Notes under the pieces: generated by a model
The model's database searches: none
Told to the model about the DNA's origin: nothing
The model's input: only the letters and a program-made list of their open reading frames with translations
Position numbers and translations under genes: made by a program
Assembly (NCBI RefSeq): GCF_023115425.1
Contig: NZ_CP096032.1
Coordinates: 682,001 to 746,000 of the forward strand
Length of the DNA stretch: 64,000 nucleotides
Reading direction: 5' to 3'
From: Synechococcus sp. A10-1-5-1
Lineage (GTDB): Bacteria; Cyanobacteriota; Cyanobacteriia; PCC-6307; Cyanobiaceae
Shown here: piece by piece, positions 50,023 to 59,646 of the stretch
Numbering within the stretch: the first letter of the stretch is position 1
Layout of the letters: every line of letters starts with the position of its first letter

Positions 50023-50658
50023 ATGACGACCGCCAGTCGCAAAGCCCGCCACTGGGTCATCGGTGATGTGCACGGCTGCTCGGGGTCCCTCGAGAGCCTC
50101 CTGGCGCAGTTGCCTGCGGGCGATCGTCTGATTTTTTGCGGCGACGCGATCAACCGCGGCCCCGATACCCCCGCGACGATGGAGCGGATCTGGGGTTTGG
50201 TGGAGAGCGGCCGCGCCATCTGGCTGCGTGGCAACCACGAACAGGACCTGATCGAAGCCCTGCGCACGACCCCCAGCAACGGCGGCGCTGGCGCAGAGAC
50301 CCGCCGTCAACTCGGCCCTGAGGGTTGCGTCCTCTGGCTGAAGCGACTGGAGCAACTGCCTCTGGCCTACTGGGGGGAAGGCTGGGTCGCCACCCATGCC
50401 GGCTTCAACCCCAGCACCTGGCAACCGGATCTGCGGGTGCGGATGGGCTTCTGGGAGCAGTACGACGGGCGCTTTGGCGATGTGGTGATTGGCCACACCC
50501 CTGGCCCGAGCGTCCGACACCTACCCAACATCGTGATGGTGGACACCGGCGCCTGCTACGGCGGAGACCTGAGCGCCTATTGCCCCGAGAGCCGCGAGGT
50601 GGTGTCAGTTCCCGGCCTTGCCCATAACCTGCAGACGCCCAGCCTGAGCCCCGTCTGA
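50023..50658 (+). CDS. Metallophosphatase (PrpA/ApaH-like serine/threonine phosphatase)
   Basis: The 211-residue calcineurin-like phosphoesterase has GDVHGC, GDAINRGPD, GNHE, ATHAGFNP and GHTP, all five metal-binding blocks of the PPP family, so it is expected to be active. The start at ATG 50023 removes an upstream antisense extension. Its stop lies three bases before recC. Substrate may be phosphoprotein or a dinucleotide. Confidence 0.9.
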   Translation: MTTASRKARHWVIGDVHGCSGSLESLLAQLPAGDRLIFCGDAINRGPDTPATMERIWGLVESGRAIWLRGNHEQDLIEALRTTPSNGGAGAETRRQLGPEGCVLWLKRLEQLPLAYWGEGWVATHAGFNPSTWQPDLRVRMGFWEQYDGRFGDVVIGHTPGPSVRHLPNIVMVDTGACYGGDLSAYCPESREVVSVPGLAHNLQTPSLSPV

Positions 50659-50661
50659 GCC

Positions 50662-53600
50662 TTGCTCACGGTCTACCGCAGCAATCGCGCTGAGCTGCTG
50701 GCTCGCGTCCTGGCCACGAACTTGCAACTGCATCCGCCAGGGCTGCTGGAGCAAGCCCAGGTGGTGGTGAACACCTGGCCCACCAGTCGTTGGCTGGGGG
50801 AGCAACTGGCCCTAGCCAACCCGGCCGGCATCGCCGCGAATCTGCGCTTCCCCTTCCCCAGCAGCCTGCTGCGGCAACTGGTGAACGCCTGGCTCGAGGA
50901 GGAGGCCCCCCCCTCCACCGGTCCCGATCCCTGGCGGGCCCAAAACCTGGTCTGGCCGCTACTGGAGCTGCTGCCGGAACTCTTGCAGAGCCCAACGGCG
51001 CAGCCCCTGCGCCAATGGCTGGCCGTTCGCTCCTCCGGACTGGAGAAACTCGATCAGGCCCTCTGGCAACTGGCCCGGGCGATCGCCGATGCCATCGATG
51101 ACTACGGCCTCTATCGCCCGGCCATGCTGGAGTCCTGGCTCAGCGAGCAACCCCAGGCACTCCCAGAGGGCTTGCAGTGGCAACCGGAGCTGCTGCGGCG
51201 TCTGGTGCAGCGCCTGGGTTGCCTTCCCTTTGGCGTCCGGGCGCGGGAGCTGATCGGCCGGCTCCAGGCGGGCTGGCGACCCGAGCTGGAAAGCGATCAA
51301 CCACTGAGGTTTTTTGGCCTGAGCAGCCTGGCCCCGGTGCAGGTGGAGCTGCTGCAGGCCCTCTCCGCCGTGCGCCAGGTCGAGCTCTACATGCTCACCC
51401 CCTGCCGCGATCTCTGGCAGCGCAGCGGCCCCGCGGCCCAGAGCGATCCCCTGGCGGCGGACTGGTTGCTAAGCGTCCCCAGTCTGGAGGCCCGCTTTGG
51501 CCGGCTTGGCGCGGAATTTCAGCAATTGCTGGAAGGAACAGGCGAGAGCCAACTGGGCCAGTGGCAGGAGGGGGATCTCTTCTTCGCCCCCGCCACCGTC
51601 GCCCGCCATGGCGACCGGGAACCCTCGCTGCTGGAGCAACTGCAGGAGCAACTGGTCTCCGGCGAACCCGAAGCCGATCAGCCCCTGAGGCGCGCTCCAC
51701 AGGACCGCTCCCTGGAGTTCCACGCCTGCCCGGGCCGCCTGCGCCAACTCCAGGTCGTGCGCGACCAGATCCTGCAGCTGCTGGCGGCAGACCCGAGCCT
51801 GGAACCGCGAGACATCTTGGTGATGACACCCCAGGTGGAGGCGTTTGCCCCGCTGGTGGCGGCCGTCTTCGGCGATGCCGAGGCAACAGGGGTACGTCTG
51901 CCCTGGCGCCTGACAGACCGCAGCCAACAGAGCGAAGCGGGCATCGCCCAAGGACTGCTGGCCCTCCTGCAACTCGGGGGAGAACGCCTGACGGCCACCG
52001 CCCTGGAGAGCGTGCTGAGCTGTGGCCCACTGCTAGCGGCCCAGCAGCTCGAAGCCAGTGCGTCGGGGGAACTGACAGCGCTGCTGCAGCGGGCTGGCTT
52101 CCGCTGGGGACTCGATGGGCGAGACCGCGGCGGGGATCCCAGCCACAGTCTCAGTTGGGCCATCGATCGGCTCGTGCTGGGTCTGGTGCTCCCCGAGGTC
52201 CCGGGCCTGGCCCCAGGCGACACCGCCCCCATGGCCCTGAGCGGGAACCTCGAGCAACAGGGGCGCTGGATTGCCCTGCTGCGGCAGCTGCTCAGCAGCC
52301 TGCGTTGGTTCGCCCAATCGCGGCAGGTGCCGGAGTGGGTGCAGGGCCTGCGGGAGCAACTGCCCCTGCTCTTTGGCGACGGTGGGGACTGGGCTTGGGA
52401 GCTGCAGACCATCCACGCCGCCCTGGCGGACTGGCAGGCGGTGGCCGCAGACAGCCCCCTGGAGTTAGCGGCCCCCGTCGTGGCCGATGTCCTGGCAGAA
52501 AGGCTCAGCGAAGGCAGCGGCCGCTTTGGCCACCGCTCAGGGGCCCTGACCATCAGCGCCCTCGAGCCGATGCGGGCAATCCCGCACCGGGTGGTGGTGC
52601 TGATGGGACTGGATGCCGGGGCCTTCCCCCGTCAACGCCAACGGCCGGGCTTTCATCTGATGGAACACGGCCGTGAGCTCGGAGATCCCAACAGCGGCGA
52701 TCAGGATCGCTATGTCCTGCTGGAGGCCCTGCTCTCAGCCCGGCAGCACCTGCTGCTGAGTTGGAGCTGCCGCGATGAGCGCACCGGCGAGACCCTGGAA
52801 GCCTCAACTCCGGTGCGGCAATGGTTGGAGCTGCTGGGCCAACAGCTAGGCAGCGCTGCAGTTCCCCTGCGGGAGCACGCCGCCAATGCCTTGGAGCGCA
52901 GCAACTTTCTCGAGATGGCTCCCTGGCCAGCGGCGAGTTGCGACCAACGCCTCCTGCAGGTGCGGCAACAGCTCGAGCAAGGCGACCTGAGCTGCCAGCA
53001 GGGTCTGGCCTTCAGCACCCCACCGAAGGCTGCACCGGTTCCCGAGGCTTCTCCCACCGCGGCCTGGAGCGATCTGCAGCAGTGGCTCCAGGCGCCCCAA
53101 CGCCTCTGGCTGGAGCAACTCGGCATTCGGCCTAAGGAATTCGATCAGCCCGTGCTCGATCTCGAAGCCCTGGAACTGGGGGAACGGGAGCGCTCCGGCC
53201 TACTGCGCCGCGAGTGGGAGGAGCAGCAGGACGAGTCCCTGAGTCCCAACTGGCGCGAACTCGAGCGGGGCCGGGGGCTGCTGCCTCCCCTGGCCGCCGG
53301 TGCCCTGGAGGTGGAGCAATTGGAGCAGCGCTGGGAGAGCCTGCGCAGCTGCCTGGCCCTGTTGGGGGAGCCGGAGCAGCAGCCGCTGCAATGGCAGAGC
53401 TACGGCACCGAGATCAGTAGTCGCGGCGGCCAGTTGGTGCTGGTCCACACCGCCAAACCCCGCTCGCCCCAACGCCTGCAGCTCTGGCTGGACTGCCTCC
53501 TGGCGGCGGCCGCCGGCCTGGAACTGCGGAGTGCAGCCCTGGTGGGGCGCGATCGCCATCGCTTCCGGGTGCTGGAGCGCTACGAGATCCCAACCCCGGA

Positions 53601-53919
53601 GCGAGCCAGAGAGCTCTTGGGGCAACTGCAGCGCTGGCGGGACGATCACCGCATGGACTGCTGGGGTCTACCGCCGGAGACCGGTTGGGCTTATGCCAGC
53701 GCCGAGGGCAGCAGGCCGGGGCAAGGGCGCGGCTGGGCCAAGGCCAAGGACACCTGGGAGGGCGGTTTTCAACAACGGGCCGAGCGGGACGACCCTGTGC
53801 AGCGGGTCTGCTTTGGCTCTGATCTGCCCCTGGGCGACCTGCTCACCCCGGAGCTCCAGGCCCTGGCCCTAGCCCTGTACGGGCCGCTGCTGGAGTGCCG
53901 CAAGGAGGTCAAGGCATGA
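50662..53919 (+). CDS. recC: Exodeoxyribonuclease V gamma chain, RecC
   Basis: RecC is the non-catalytic subunit that splits the duplex and recognises Chi in RecBCD. The 1085-residue chain starts (TTG) with TVYRSNRAELLA, then WPTSRWLGEQLA and FPFPSSLLRQLVNAW, and later HACPGRLRQLQVVRDQILQLL, DILVMTPQVEAFAPLV and LPWRLTDRS, all typical of RecC. No ATG is available near the start. It overlaps recB by ATGA. Confidence 0.92.
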   Translation: MLTVYRSNRAELLARVLATNLQLHPPGLLEQAQVVVNTWPTSRWLGEQLALANPAGIAANLRFPFPSSLLRQLVNAWLEEEAPPSTGPDPWRAQNLVWPLLELLPELLQSPTAQPLRQWLAVRSSGLEKLDQALWQLARAIADAIDDYGLYRPAMLESWLSEQPQALPEGLQWQPELLRRLVQRLGCLPFGVRARELIGRLQAGWRPELESDQPLRFFGLSSLAPVQVELLQALSAVRQVELYMLTPCRDLWQRSGPAAQSDPLAADWLLSVPSLEARFGRLGAEFQQLLEGTGESQLGQWQEGDLFFAPATVARHGDREPSLLEQLQEQLVSGEPEADQPLRRAPQDRSLEFHACPGRLRQLQVVRDQILQLLAADPSLEPRDILVMTPQVEAFAPLVAAVFGDAEATGVRLPWRLTDRSQQSEAGIAQGLLALLQLGGERLTATALESVLSCGPLLAAQQLEASASGELTALLQRAGFRWGLDGRDRGGDPSHSLSWAIDRLVLGLVLPEVPGLAPGDTAPMALSGNLEQQGRWIALLRQLLSSLRWFAQSRQVPEWVQGLREQLPLLFGDGGDWAWELQTIHAALADWQAVAADSPLELAAPVVADVLAERLSEGSGRFGHRSGALTISALEPMRAIPHRVVVLMGLDAGAFPRQRQRPGFHLMEHGRELGDPNSGDQDRYVLLEALLSARQHLLLSWSCRDERTGETLEASTPVRQWLELLGQQLGSAAVPLREHAANALERSNFLEMAPWPAASCDQRLLQVRQQLEQGDLSCQQGLAFSTPPKAAPVPEASPTAAWSDLQQWLQAPQRLWLEQLGIRPKEFDQPVLDLEALELGERERSGLLRREWEEQQDESLSPNWRELERGRGLLPPLAAGALEVEQLEQRWESLRSCLALLGEPEQQPLQWQSYGTEISSRGGQLVLVHTAKPRSPQRLQLWLDCLLAAAAGLELRSAALVGRDRHRFRVLERYEIPTPERARELLGQLQRWRDDHRMDCWGLPPETGWAYASAEGSRPGQGRGWAKAKDTWEGGFQQRAERDDPVQRVCFGSDLPLGDLLTPELQALALALYGPLLECRKEVKA

Positions 53920-56900
53920 GCCTGGCCGCCTTTGACGCCAACGCCTTCAGCCTCTCGCCGGGGATCCGGCTGCTGGAGGCCAGCGCGGGCACCGGCAAGA
54001 CCTTCGCCCTGGCCCATCTGGTGCTGCGGCTGCTGAGCGAGGGAGCACGGCCCCTGGAGGTCGAGGAGGTGCTGGTGGTCACCTTCACCGATGCCGCCGC
54101 CGCTGAATTGCGGGACCGCATTGCCCGGCGTCTGCAGGAGGCCCTGGTCCTGCTCGATGCGGAGAACGCCGAGGCCGATGAACCGTTGCAGCAGTGGCGC
54201 TCGGCCCTGGACGCCGAGCAGGTTCTTCGGATCAAGGGACGGTTGCTGCTCGCCCTGGAGCGGCTGGATCGCGCCGACATCACCACCATCCACGGCTTCT
54301 GCCGCCGGACCCTGCAGCGCCATGCCCTCGAAGCCGGCCTAGGCCCCGACGTCGCCCTGGAGAGCCAGGGGCGCGAGCGCAGACAGCAGCTGGTCCACGA
54401 CTACTGGCAGCAGCAGGTGCTCCCCCTTCCGCCCCATCTGGTGGCGGGGCTGCAGAGCCAACAGGTCACCCCCGACCAGCTGGTGAACCTGCTGGGCAGC
54501 CTCGATGGCGACCCAGCGCTGCAGCTCGCCCCGTTGCCCGAGGGCTGGAGCAGCGCCCTGAACCTGGCGGAGCAACTCGGCCCCTACTGGAACGCGAGCT
54601 GGGAGCAGTTCAGATCCGCCTGGGAAGCCCGCAGCGAGGCCCTGGAGCAGGACTTCGCCGCGGCCGCGGTGGAGCTCAAAAGCCTGGGGGTCGACTACAA
54701 GCCCTATCGCCTCAAGGCCAAGCCCGATCGCCTGAATCGCGTTCAGACCTGGCTCTCCCAGCTGGACGCTCCCGCCGGATACAGCGCTGTTCTGCAGCAG
54801 GAGGACCTCAAGAAGTACTTCCACCCCGGACCCTTCACCAAGGCCGCCGCTCCCGCCCACGGCGATCAGGTCTCCCTACCCCAGGCCCCGCTGCTGCGGG
54901 CCATTGCCGCGGTCGTGGAGGGACCAGCCGAGCTGGCCCTGCTGCACTTCTGCCATTGGGGCCGAGCGGAGCTCCAACGCCGGCGCGCGCGCAGCGGTGA
55001 GATCAGCTTTGGCCAGCTGCTCGAGCAACTCGACCCGGGACGGGACGCCACTGCTGCGTCAGCTCTCCTACGGGCGGTCTCTCACCGCTACCGGGCGGCG
55101 CTGATCGATGAGTTTCAAGACACCGACCCGATCCAGTGGCGGATCCTCAAGCGGGCCTTTGCCCAAGAGCCCAGCCGGCATCTGCTGGTGATGGTGGGTG
55201 ATCCCAAACAGGCGATCTACCGCTTCCGCGGCGGGGAGCTGCAGACCTACCGCCAGGCAGCTGAGGAAGCCGATGGGCGCTTTGGCCTATTCGAGAACCG
55301 CCGCTCCAGCAGCGAACTGGTGGCAGGCTTGAACGCCCTGATGCGGCCCGGGCTGATCCAGAGCCGGCTGGAGGTGCCGGCGGTGCTGGCCAAGGCCAGC
55401 AAGGGGAGCCTGGAGCTCCCCGGCAGCCCAGCGCCGCTGCAGCTGTTGGAACTCGATCCAAGCCAGAGTCCGGAGGCCCAGGTGGCGGGGCTCTGCCAGG
55501 ACCTGCTGAGCCAGGGCCTGCAGCTGAACACCGCGGACCGCAGCCGCCCGATCAACCCGGGCGACATTTGTCTCTTGGTCAGCCGCCACGACCAAGCCGA
55601 GGCACTCCGGGCAGCCCTGGAGCGACGGCAGATCCCGAGCCGCCTGGTGAGCCGCGGTGATGTCTTTGAAAGCCTGGGGGCCAGTGCCCTGCAGCGCTTC
55701 CTCGATGCCCTGGCCCAACCCGGCCAATTAGGGCGCTTGAAATTGCTGGCGGCCTCCGCCCTGCTCGGTTGGTCCGCCGCCGAGATCGAAGCCAGCAGCT
55801 CGGCCCAGTGGGATCAGCTGACGGCGGAGTTGAGCACCTTGGCCGCACGTCTGCCGAAACTCGGCTTAACGGCGGCCTTGGCTCACCTGCAGGGCACCGA
55901 AGGCTTGGCACGGCTCTCCCTACGGGGCAGGGCCCTGGCGGATGTGCAGCAGGCCGCCGAACTGGTGCAAGAACAGATGCACCGCCAAGGCCTCGGGGCC
56001 CAAGCGGCCGCAGACTGGCTCAGGCGGCTGCGGCTCGAAGAGAACCGGGACACCCCCGAGGCCCATCTCTGCCGCAGCGATGCCGCCGAAGCCGCCATTG
56101 CCGTGGTCACGGTGCACCGCAGCAAGGGACTGGAGTACCCCCTGGTGATCTGCCCCTATCTCTGGAAAGCCCCCAAAGCCGCCAAGCGCCTGGGCCGCCG
56201 CTGGACAGCAGACGGGCAACCCCAACTGGATCTGCACCTGCAGACCCACTGGGGGGTGGGCCGGCTCGCCGCCCAACAGGACCTGCAAGCCCAGATCGCC
56301 GAGGCCGAGCGGCTGGCCTACGTGGCCTGCACCCGCGCCCAGCACCTCCTGGTGCTGGGCTGGCCCGGCCCTGACCAAGCCGACACCGGGAACCCCCTCA
56401 GCGGCTGGTTGCTCGAGGGGGATCAGGAACGGGAGCTGCCGCTCGAGCGGATCCAGGCCTCTGGGGAGATCAGCCAGCCCTGGCAACCCGCACCTGAAGA
56501 AGGCCAACTGGGCCTGGGGCCCCGTCCCAAGCGATCCCTCGACAGCAGCTGGGGCCGGGCCAGCTACTCCGCCTGGGCGCACTCGCAGGTGAGCCTGCCG
56601 CCGGAGGTGCAGGAGGAGGGCCGAGACACCGATGCCCTGAGCGATGGCTTTGAGGAGGCCCTGCTGGAGGAGAGCAGCGCAGCCAGTGGTGCGGCGTCCT
56701 GGCCAGACCTGGGCCCCCTGGCCCACTTCCCCCGGGGTTCAGGTCCTGGCGATGCCCTGCACCGAATCCTGGAGCGCCTGGATTACGGCGCGGTGAGCCG
56801 CGGGGAACGGCAGGACGCCGATGCCGTGATCGAGCAGGAGCTGCAGCGCGCTGGCCTGGAGGGGGACGCCTGCGACGGACTCTTCGAGGCCCTGCAGCAA

Positions 56901-57530
56901 CTGATGCAGACACCCCTCGGCGGCCCCCTGGGCCCCTGCCGACTGGGGGACCTCCAGGCCGGGTCCTGGCTCAACGAGATGAACTTCGACCTCCCCTTGG
57001 CGACCCAGGGCGGGGAGGTGCGGGTGGTGCGCAGCAGCGGACTGGCCCAGGCCTTCGCCCAAAACCCCGGCGGCCGCTTTGGCGCGAGCTATGCCAAAAC
57101 GCTGCAGGGGCTTGAGGTGGCCAGCAGGGGCTTTCTGACCGGGTCCATCGACCTGCTCTTCTGCTGGGAGGGGCGCTGGTGGGTCGCGGACTGGAAGAGC
57201 AATTGGCTCGGCCAGCGGGATCGTCTCGGCAGCGTCACCCGCTGCGGCCCCAATGACTACTCCGAGTCGGCAATGGAGACCCTGATGGCGCGTAGCCACT
57301 ACCCCCTTCAGGCCCATCTCTATCTGGTGGCGCTGCATCGCTATTTGCTCTGGCGACTGCCGAACTACAACCCCGTCCAGCACCTGGGGGGCTACGCCTA
57401 CGTCTTTCTGCGAGGCGTGCCAGGCCCCACCCCAGATCCAAAGGCCCCCACCCCCGGGGTGCTGGTGGATCAACCCAGCCTCAAGCGGGTGATGGCCCTC
57501 GATGAACTGCTGCGGGAGGGCCAACCATGA
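53916..57530 (+). CDS. recB: Exodeoxyribonuclease V beta chain, RecB
   Basis: RecB is the 3'-5' helicase and nuclease subunit. The 1204-residue protein has Walker A EASAGTGKTFALA near residue 25, LIDEFQDTDPIQWRIL (motif II), GDPKQAIYRFRGGEL (motif III) and VTVHRSKGLEYPLVICP (motif V). The C-terminal nuclease shows GDALHRILERLDYG, SIDLLF and WWVADWKSN, with the catalytic D...DWK set intact. Start ATG 53916 overlaps the recC stop and has GGAGG upstream. Confidence 0.95.
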   Translation: MSLAAFDANAFSLSPGIRLLEASAGTGKTFALAHLVLRLLSEGARPLEVEEVLVVTFTDAAAAELRDRIARRLQEALVLLDAENAEADEPLQQWRSALDAEQVLRIKGRLLLALERLDRADITTIHGFCRRTLQRHALEAGLGPDVALESQGRERRQQLVHDYWQQQVLPLPPHLVAGLQSQQVTPDQLVNLLGSLDGDPALQLAPLPEGWSSALNLAEQLGPYWNASWEQFRSAWEARSEALEQDFAAAAVELKSLGVDYKPYRLKAKPDRLNRVQTWLSQLDAPAGYSAVLQQEDLKKYFHPGPFTKAAAPAHGDQVSLPQAPLLRAIAAVVEGPAELALLHFCHWGRAELQRRRARSGEISFGQLLEQLDPGRDATAASALLRAVSHRYRAALIDEFQDTDPIQWRILKRAFAQEPSRHLLVMVGDPKQAIYRFRGGELQTYRQAAEEADGRFGLFENRRSSSELVAGLNALMRPGLIQSRLEVPAVLAKASKGSLELPGSPAPLQLLELDPSQSPEAQVAGLCQDLLSQGLQLNTADRSRPINPGDICLLVSRHDQAEALRAALERRQIPSRLVSRGDVFESLGASALQRFLDALAQPGQLGRLKLLAASALLGWSAAEIEASSSAQWDQLTAELSTLAARLPKLGLTAALAHLQGTEGLARLSLRGRALADVQQAAELVQEQMHRQGLGAQAAADWLRRLRLEENRDTPEAHLCRSDAAEAAIAVVTVHRSKGLEYPLVICPYLWKAPKAAKRLGRRWTADGQPQLDLHLQTHWGVGRLAAQQDLQAQIAEAERLAYVACTRAQHLLVLGWPGPDQADTGNPLSGWLLEGDQERELPLERIQASGEISQPWQPAPEEGQLGLGPRPKRSLDSSWGRASYSAWAHSQVSLPPEVQEEGRDTDALSDGFEEALLEESSAASGAASWPDLGPLAHFPRGSGPGDALHRILERLDYGAVSRGERQDADAVIEQELQRAGLEGDACDGLFEALQQLMQTPLGGPLGPCRLGDLQAGSWLNEMNFDLPLATQGGEVRVVRSSGLAQAFAQNPGGRFGASYAKTLQGLEVASRGFLTGSIDLLFCWEGRWWVADWKSNWLGQRDRLGSVTRCGPNDYSESAMETLMARSHYPLQAHLYLVALHRYLLWRLPNYNPVQHLGGYAYVFLRGVPGPTPDPKAPTPGVLVDQPSLKRVMALDELLREGQP

Positions 57531-59191
57531 GCGCCCTGAGCGCCGCCGTCCTTGAGAGCCTCCAACGGCTACTCCCCCCCCAGCGCAGTAGTGCCCTACT
57601 GCAACCCCTGGTCCAGGCCCTGATCGAGGCTTTGGAAGAAGGCGAGCTGGGACTCGATCTACGGGGCCCTGAACCGGATGGATTCAACACCGAGGACTGG
57701 CCTGCAGGCGCTGTCTCCGCCCTCGAGGAGGCGGGCTGGCTGGTGGGCGCCGAGCAAGCCAGCAGAGCCCCCGAAGCCCCGGTCGTTCAAGACGGAACGG
57801 TCCTGCGCTGGAGGCGCTGGCACGAGCAGCTGCATCAGTGCCTGGGTGCACTCGAGCAGCGGGCACAACGCCAGTTGAGTTGCAGCGAGGCGGAGCGACA
57901 AGGGGCGGTCACGGCCGCAGCAAAAGCAGGCCTGGACCCCCGCCAATGCCAGGCCGTCTCCGCCGCCTTGGGCCAAGGGCTGGTGCTACTGACCGGCGGC
58001 CCCGGCACCGGCAAGACCTCAACGGTGGTTCAGATGCTCGCCGCCTGCCTACGCCAAACGCCGTCCCTTCGCATTCAACTGGCCGCCCCTACCGGCAAGG
58101 CCGCGGCCCGCCTGGCGAGCTCCGTCAGCAACGGAAGCCAAAGCCTCGAAGCGGAGCTGGCCCAGCGCCTGCAGATGCTGCCCAGCAGCACCCTGCACCG
58201 GCTGCTGGAGGCCCAAGGGGAGCTGCGCTTTGGCCGCAACCGGCGCCACCCACTTGAGCTGGATCTGCTGGTGGTCGACGAACTCTCGATGGTGGATCTG
58301 CCGCTCATGGCCGCCCTGCTGGAGGCGTTGCCAGCGGACGCGCAACTCCTGCTCATCGGGGATGCCAACCAACTGCCGCCGGTGGGAACCGGGGCCGTCC
58401 TCGAGGAGCTCTGCCGGCCAGAACGACTGCCGCGATTGGGGGAGGCCGCCGTCGAGCTTCGGACCACTTACCGCAACGACGGAGCCATTGCCGCTTTGGC
58501 CGAGCAGCTGCGCCAAGGAACAAGTGGACTTCAGGGGGAGGTGCTGCTTGAACTGCAGCCGAGCCTCCAGGCCTTGGATCCCCACGGGAATGTGAGCTGG
58601 CTCGAAGCCTCAGGCCGCACCCTTCCGGCACCACTGCTTCAGGCGGTTCAGCACCAAGCGTCGGCCCTGCGCCAGAGCTGCCAAGCCCTGGACTGGCAGG
58701 AGGGACGCCCGGACCCCGAGCAGAGCGCAGCGCTGTTGGCGCAACTGGAGGACCTGGTCGTCCTGAGCCCGATCCGCCAGGGTCCCTGGGGGGTGGAGGC
58801 GGTGCACCGCGCCCTGCTGGGCGACCTCGCCAAGAGCACCCCGATGCACTGGCCCCCTGGCACCCCTGTGCTCAATCGCCTGAACCGTGCAGATCAAGGC
58901 CTGGCGAATGGCGACATCGGCGTCGTCCTGCAGCACGGCGCGGAACGCCGGATCCTGATGCCCGGTCAACGGCTCCTCCACCCCGCCCAACTCAATGGAG
59001 CAGAGCCCGCCTTTGCCCTGACGGTGCACAAATCCCAGGGGAGCCAATACAAAGCTGTGCAGTTCCTGCTGCCGGCAAATCGGCATCTGGATCCGCGCTT
59101 GATCTACACAGGCCTGACCCGGGCCCAGCAGCAGGCCACCTTGATCACCCCGGTTGGAGCCTGCAGCAGACAAAACCAAGGCCCGACCTAG
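57527..59191 (+). CDS. recD: Exodeoxyribonuclease V alpha chain, RecD
   Basis: RecD is the 5'-3' SF1B helicase of RecBCD. The 554 residues have an N-terminal helical domain, Walker A LTGGPGTGKTST near 160, LVVDELSMVDLPLM (motif II), LIGDANQLPPVG (motif III) and the C-terminal ALTVHKSQGSQY with the YTGLTRAQQQATL end. The length is slightly short for the family. It overlaps recB by ATGA, completing a recC-recB-recD operon for break repair. Confidence 0.94.
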   Translation: MSALSAAVLESLQRLLPPQRSSALLQPLVQALIEALEEGELGLDLRGPEPDGFNTEDWPAGAVSALEEAGWLVGAEQASRAPEAPVVQDGTVLRWRRWHEQLHQCLGALEQRAQRQLSCSEAERQGAVTAAAKAGLDPRQCQAVSAALGQGLVLLTGGPGTGKTSTVVQMLAACLRQTPSLRIQLAAPTGKAAARLASSVSNGSQSLEAELAQRLQMLPSSTLHRLLEAQGELRFGRNRRHPLELDLLVVDELSMVDLPLMAALLEALPADAQLLLIGDANQLPPVGTGAVLEELCRPERLPRLGEAAVELRTTYRNDGAIAALAEQLRQGTSGLQGEVLLELQPSLQALDPHGNVSWLEASGRTLPAPLLQAVQHQASALRQSCQALDWQEGRPDPEQSAALLAQLEDLVVLSPIRQGPWGVEAVHRALLGDLAKSTPMHWPPGTPVLNRLNRADQGLANGDIGVVLQHGAERRILMPGQRLLHPAQLNGAEPAFALTVHKSQGSQYKAVQFLLPANRHLDPRLIYTGLTRAQQQATLITPVGACSRQNQGPT

Positions 59192-59200
59192 CCTGCAGCC

Positions 59201-59554
59201 ATGGCGGAGCCAGGGATCGTTCACCGGCCTTGGGGTTGGTTTGAAACCATCGGTGCCGGTGAGGGGTACCTGGTGAAACGCCTCTGTATCCAGGCCGGCC
59301 ACCGCCTCAGTCTTCAGCGCCATCACCACCGCTTGGAGCACTGGGTCGTGGTCAGTGGCTCCGGTCAACTCGAATGTGACGGGACCTCGATTAAGGCGGA
59401 GGCGGGAACCACCCTGCTGGTGCCCCGCGGCGCGGTGCACCGCGCCGCCGCGATGGATGAAAACCTCTTGATCGTTGAAGTTCAGCGGGGCGAGCACCTC
59501 AGCGAGGAGGACATTGAGCGGCTTGCAGACGACTACCAAAGGGTCAAGTGTTAA
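59201..59554 (+). CDS. Cupin protein, mannose-6-phosphate isomerase type II C-terminal-like
   Basis: The 117-residue cupin begins HRPWGWFETIG and has GHRLSLQRHHHRLEHWVVVSG, LVPRGAVHRAA and EVQRGEHLSEEDIERLADDY. This matches the isolated C-terminal domain of the type II phosphomannose isomerase/GDP-mannose pyrophosphorylase. The metal-binding His triplet is present. A CTTCAC/GTGAAG hairpin follows at 59562-59578. It probably isomerises a sugar phosphate. Confidence 0.9.
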   Translation: MAEPGIVHRPWGWFETIGAGEGYLVKRLCIQAGHRLSLQRHHHRLEHWVVVSGSGQLECDGTSIKAEAGTTLLVPRGAVHRAAAMDENLLIVEVQRGEHLSEEDIERLADDYQRVKC

Positions 59555-59646
59555 GTTGACTCTTCACCCTTTGTGAAGGGCAAGGCAGTTTCTTAAACGG
59601 GTGTCTGCCGGCCTGTCGACGAAGGATTCAGGCCCAGATCAACTAC

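Noticed and set aside
51177-52676. 499-codon open frame overlapping recC on the same strand
   Set aside because: Composition is almost only Gly, Ala, Arg and Pro, and it lies within the recC frame.
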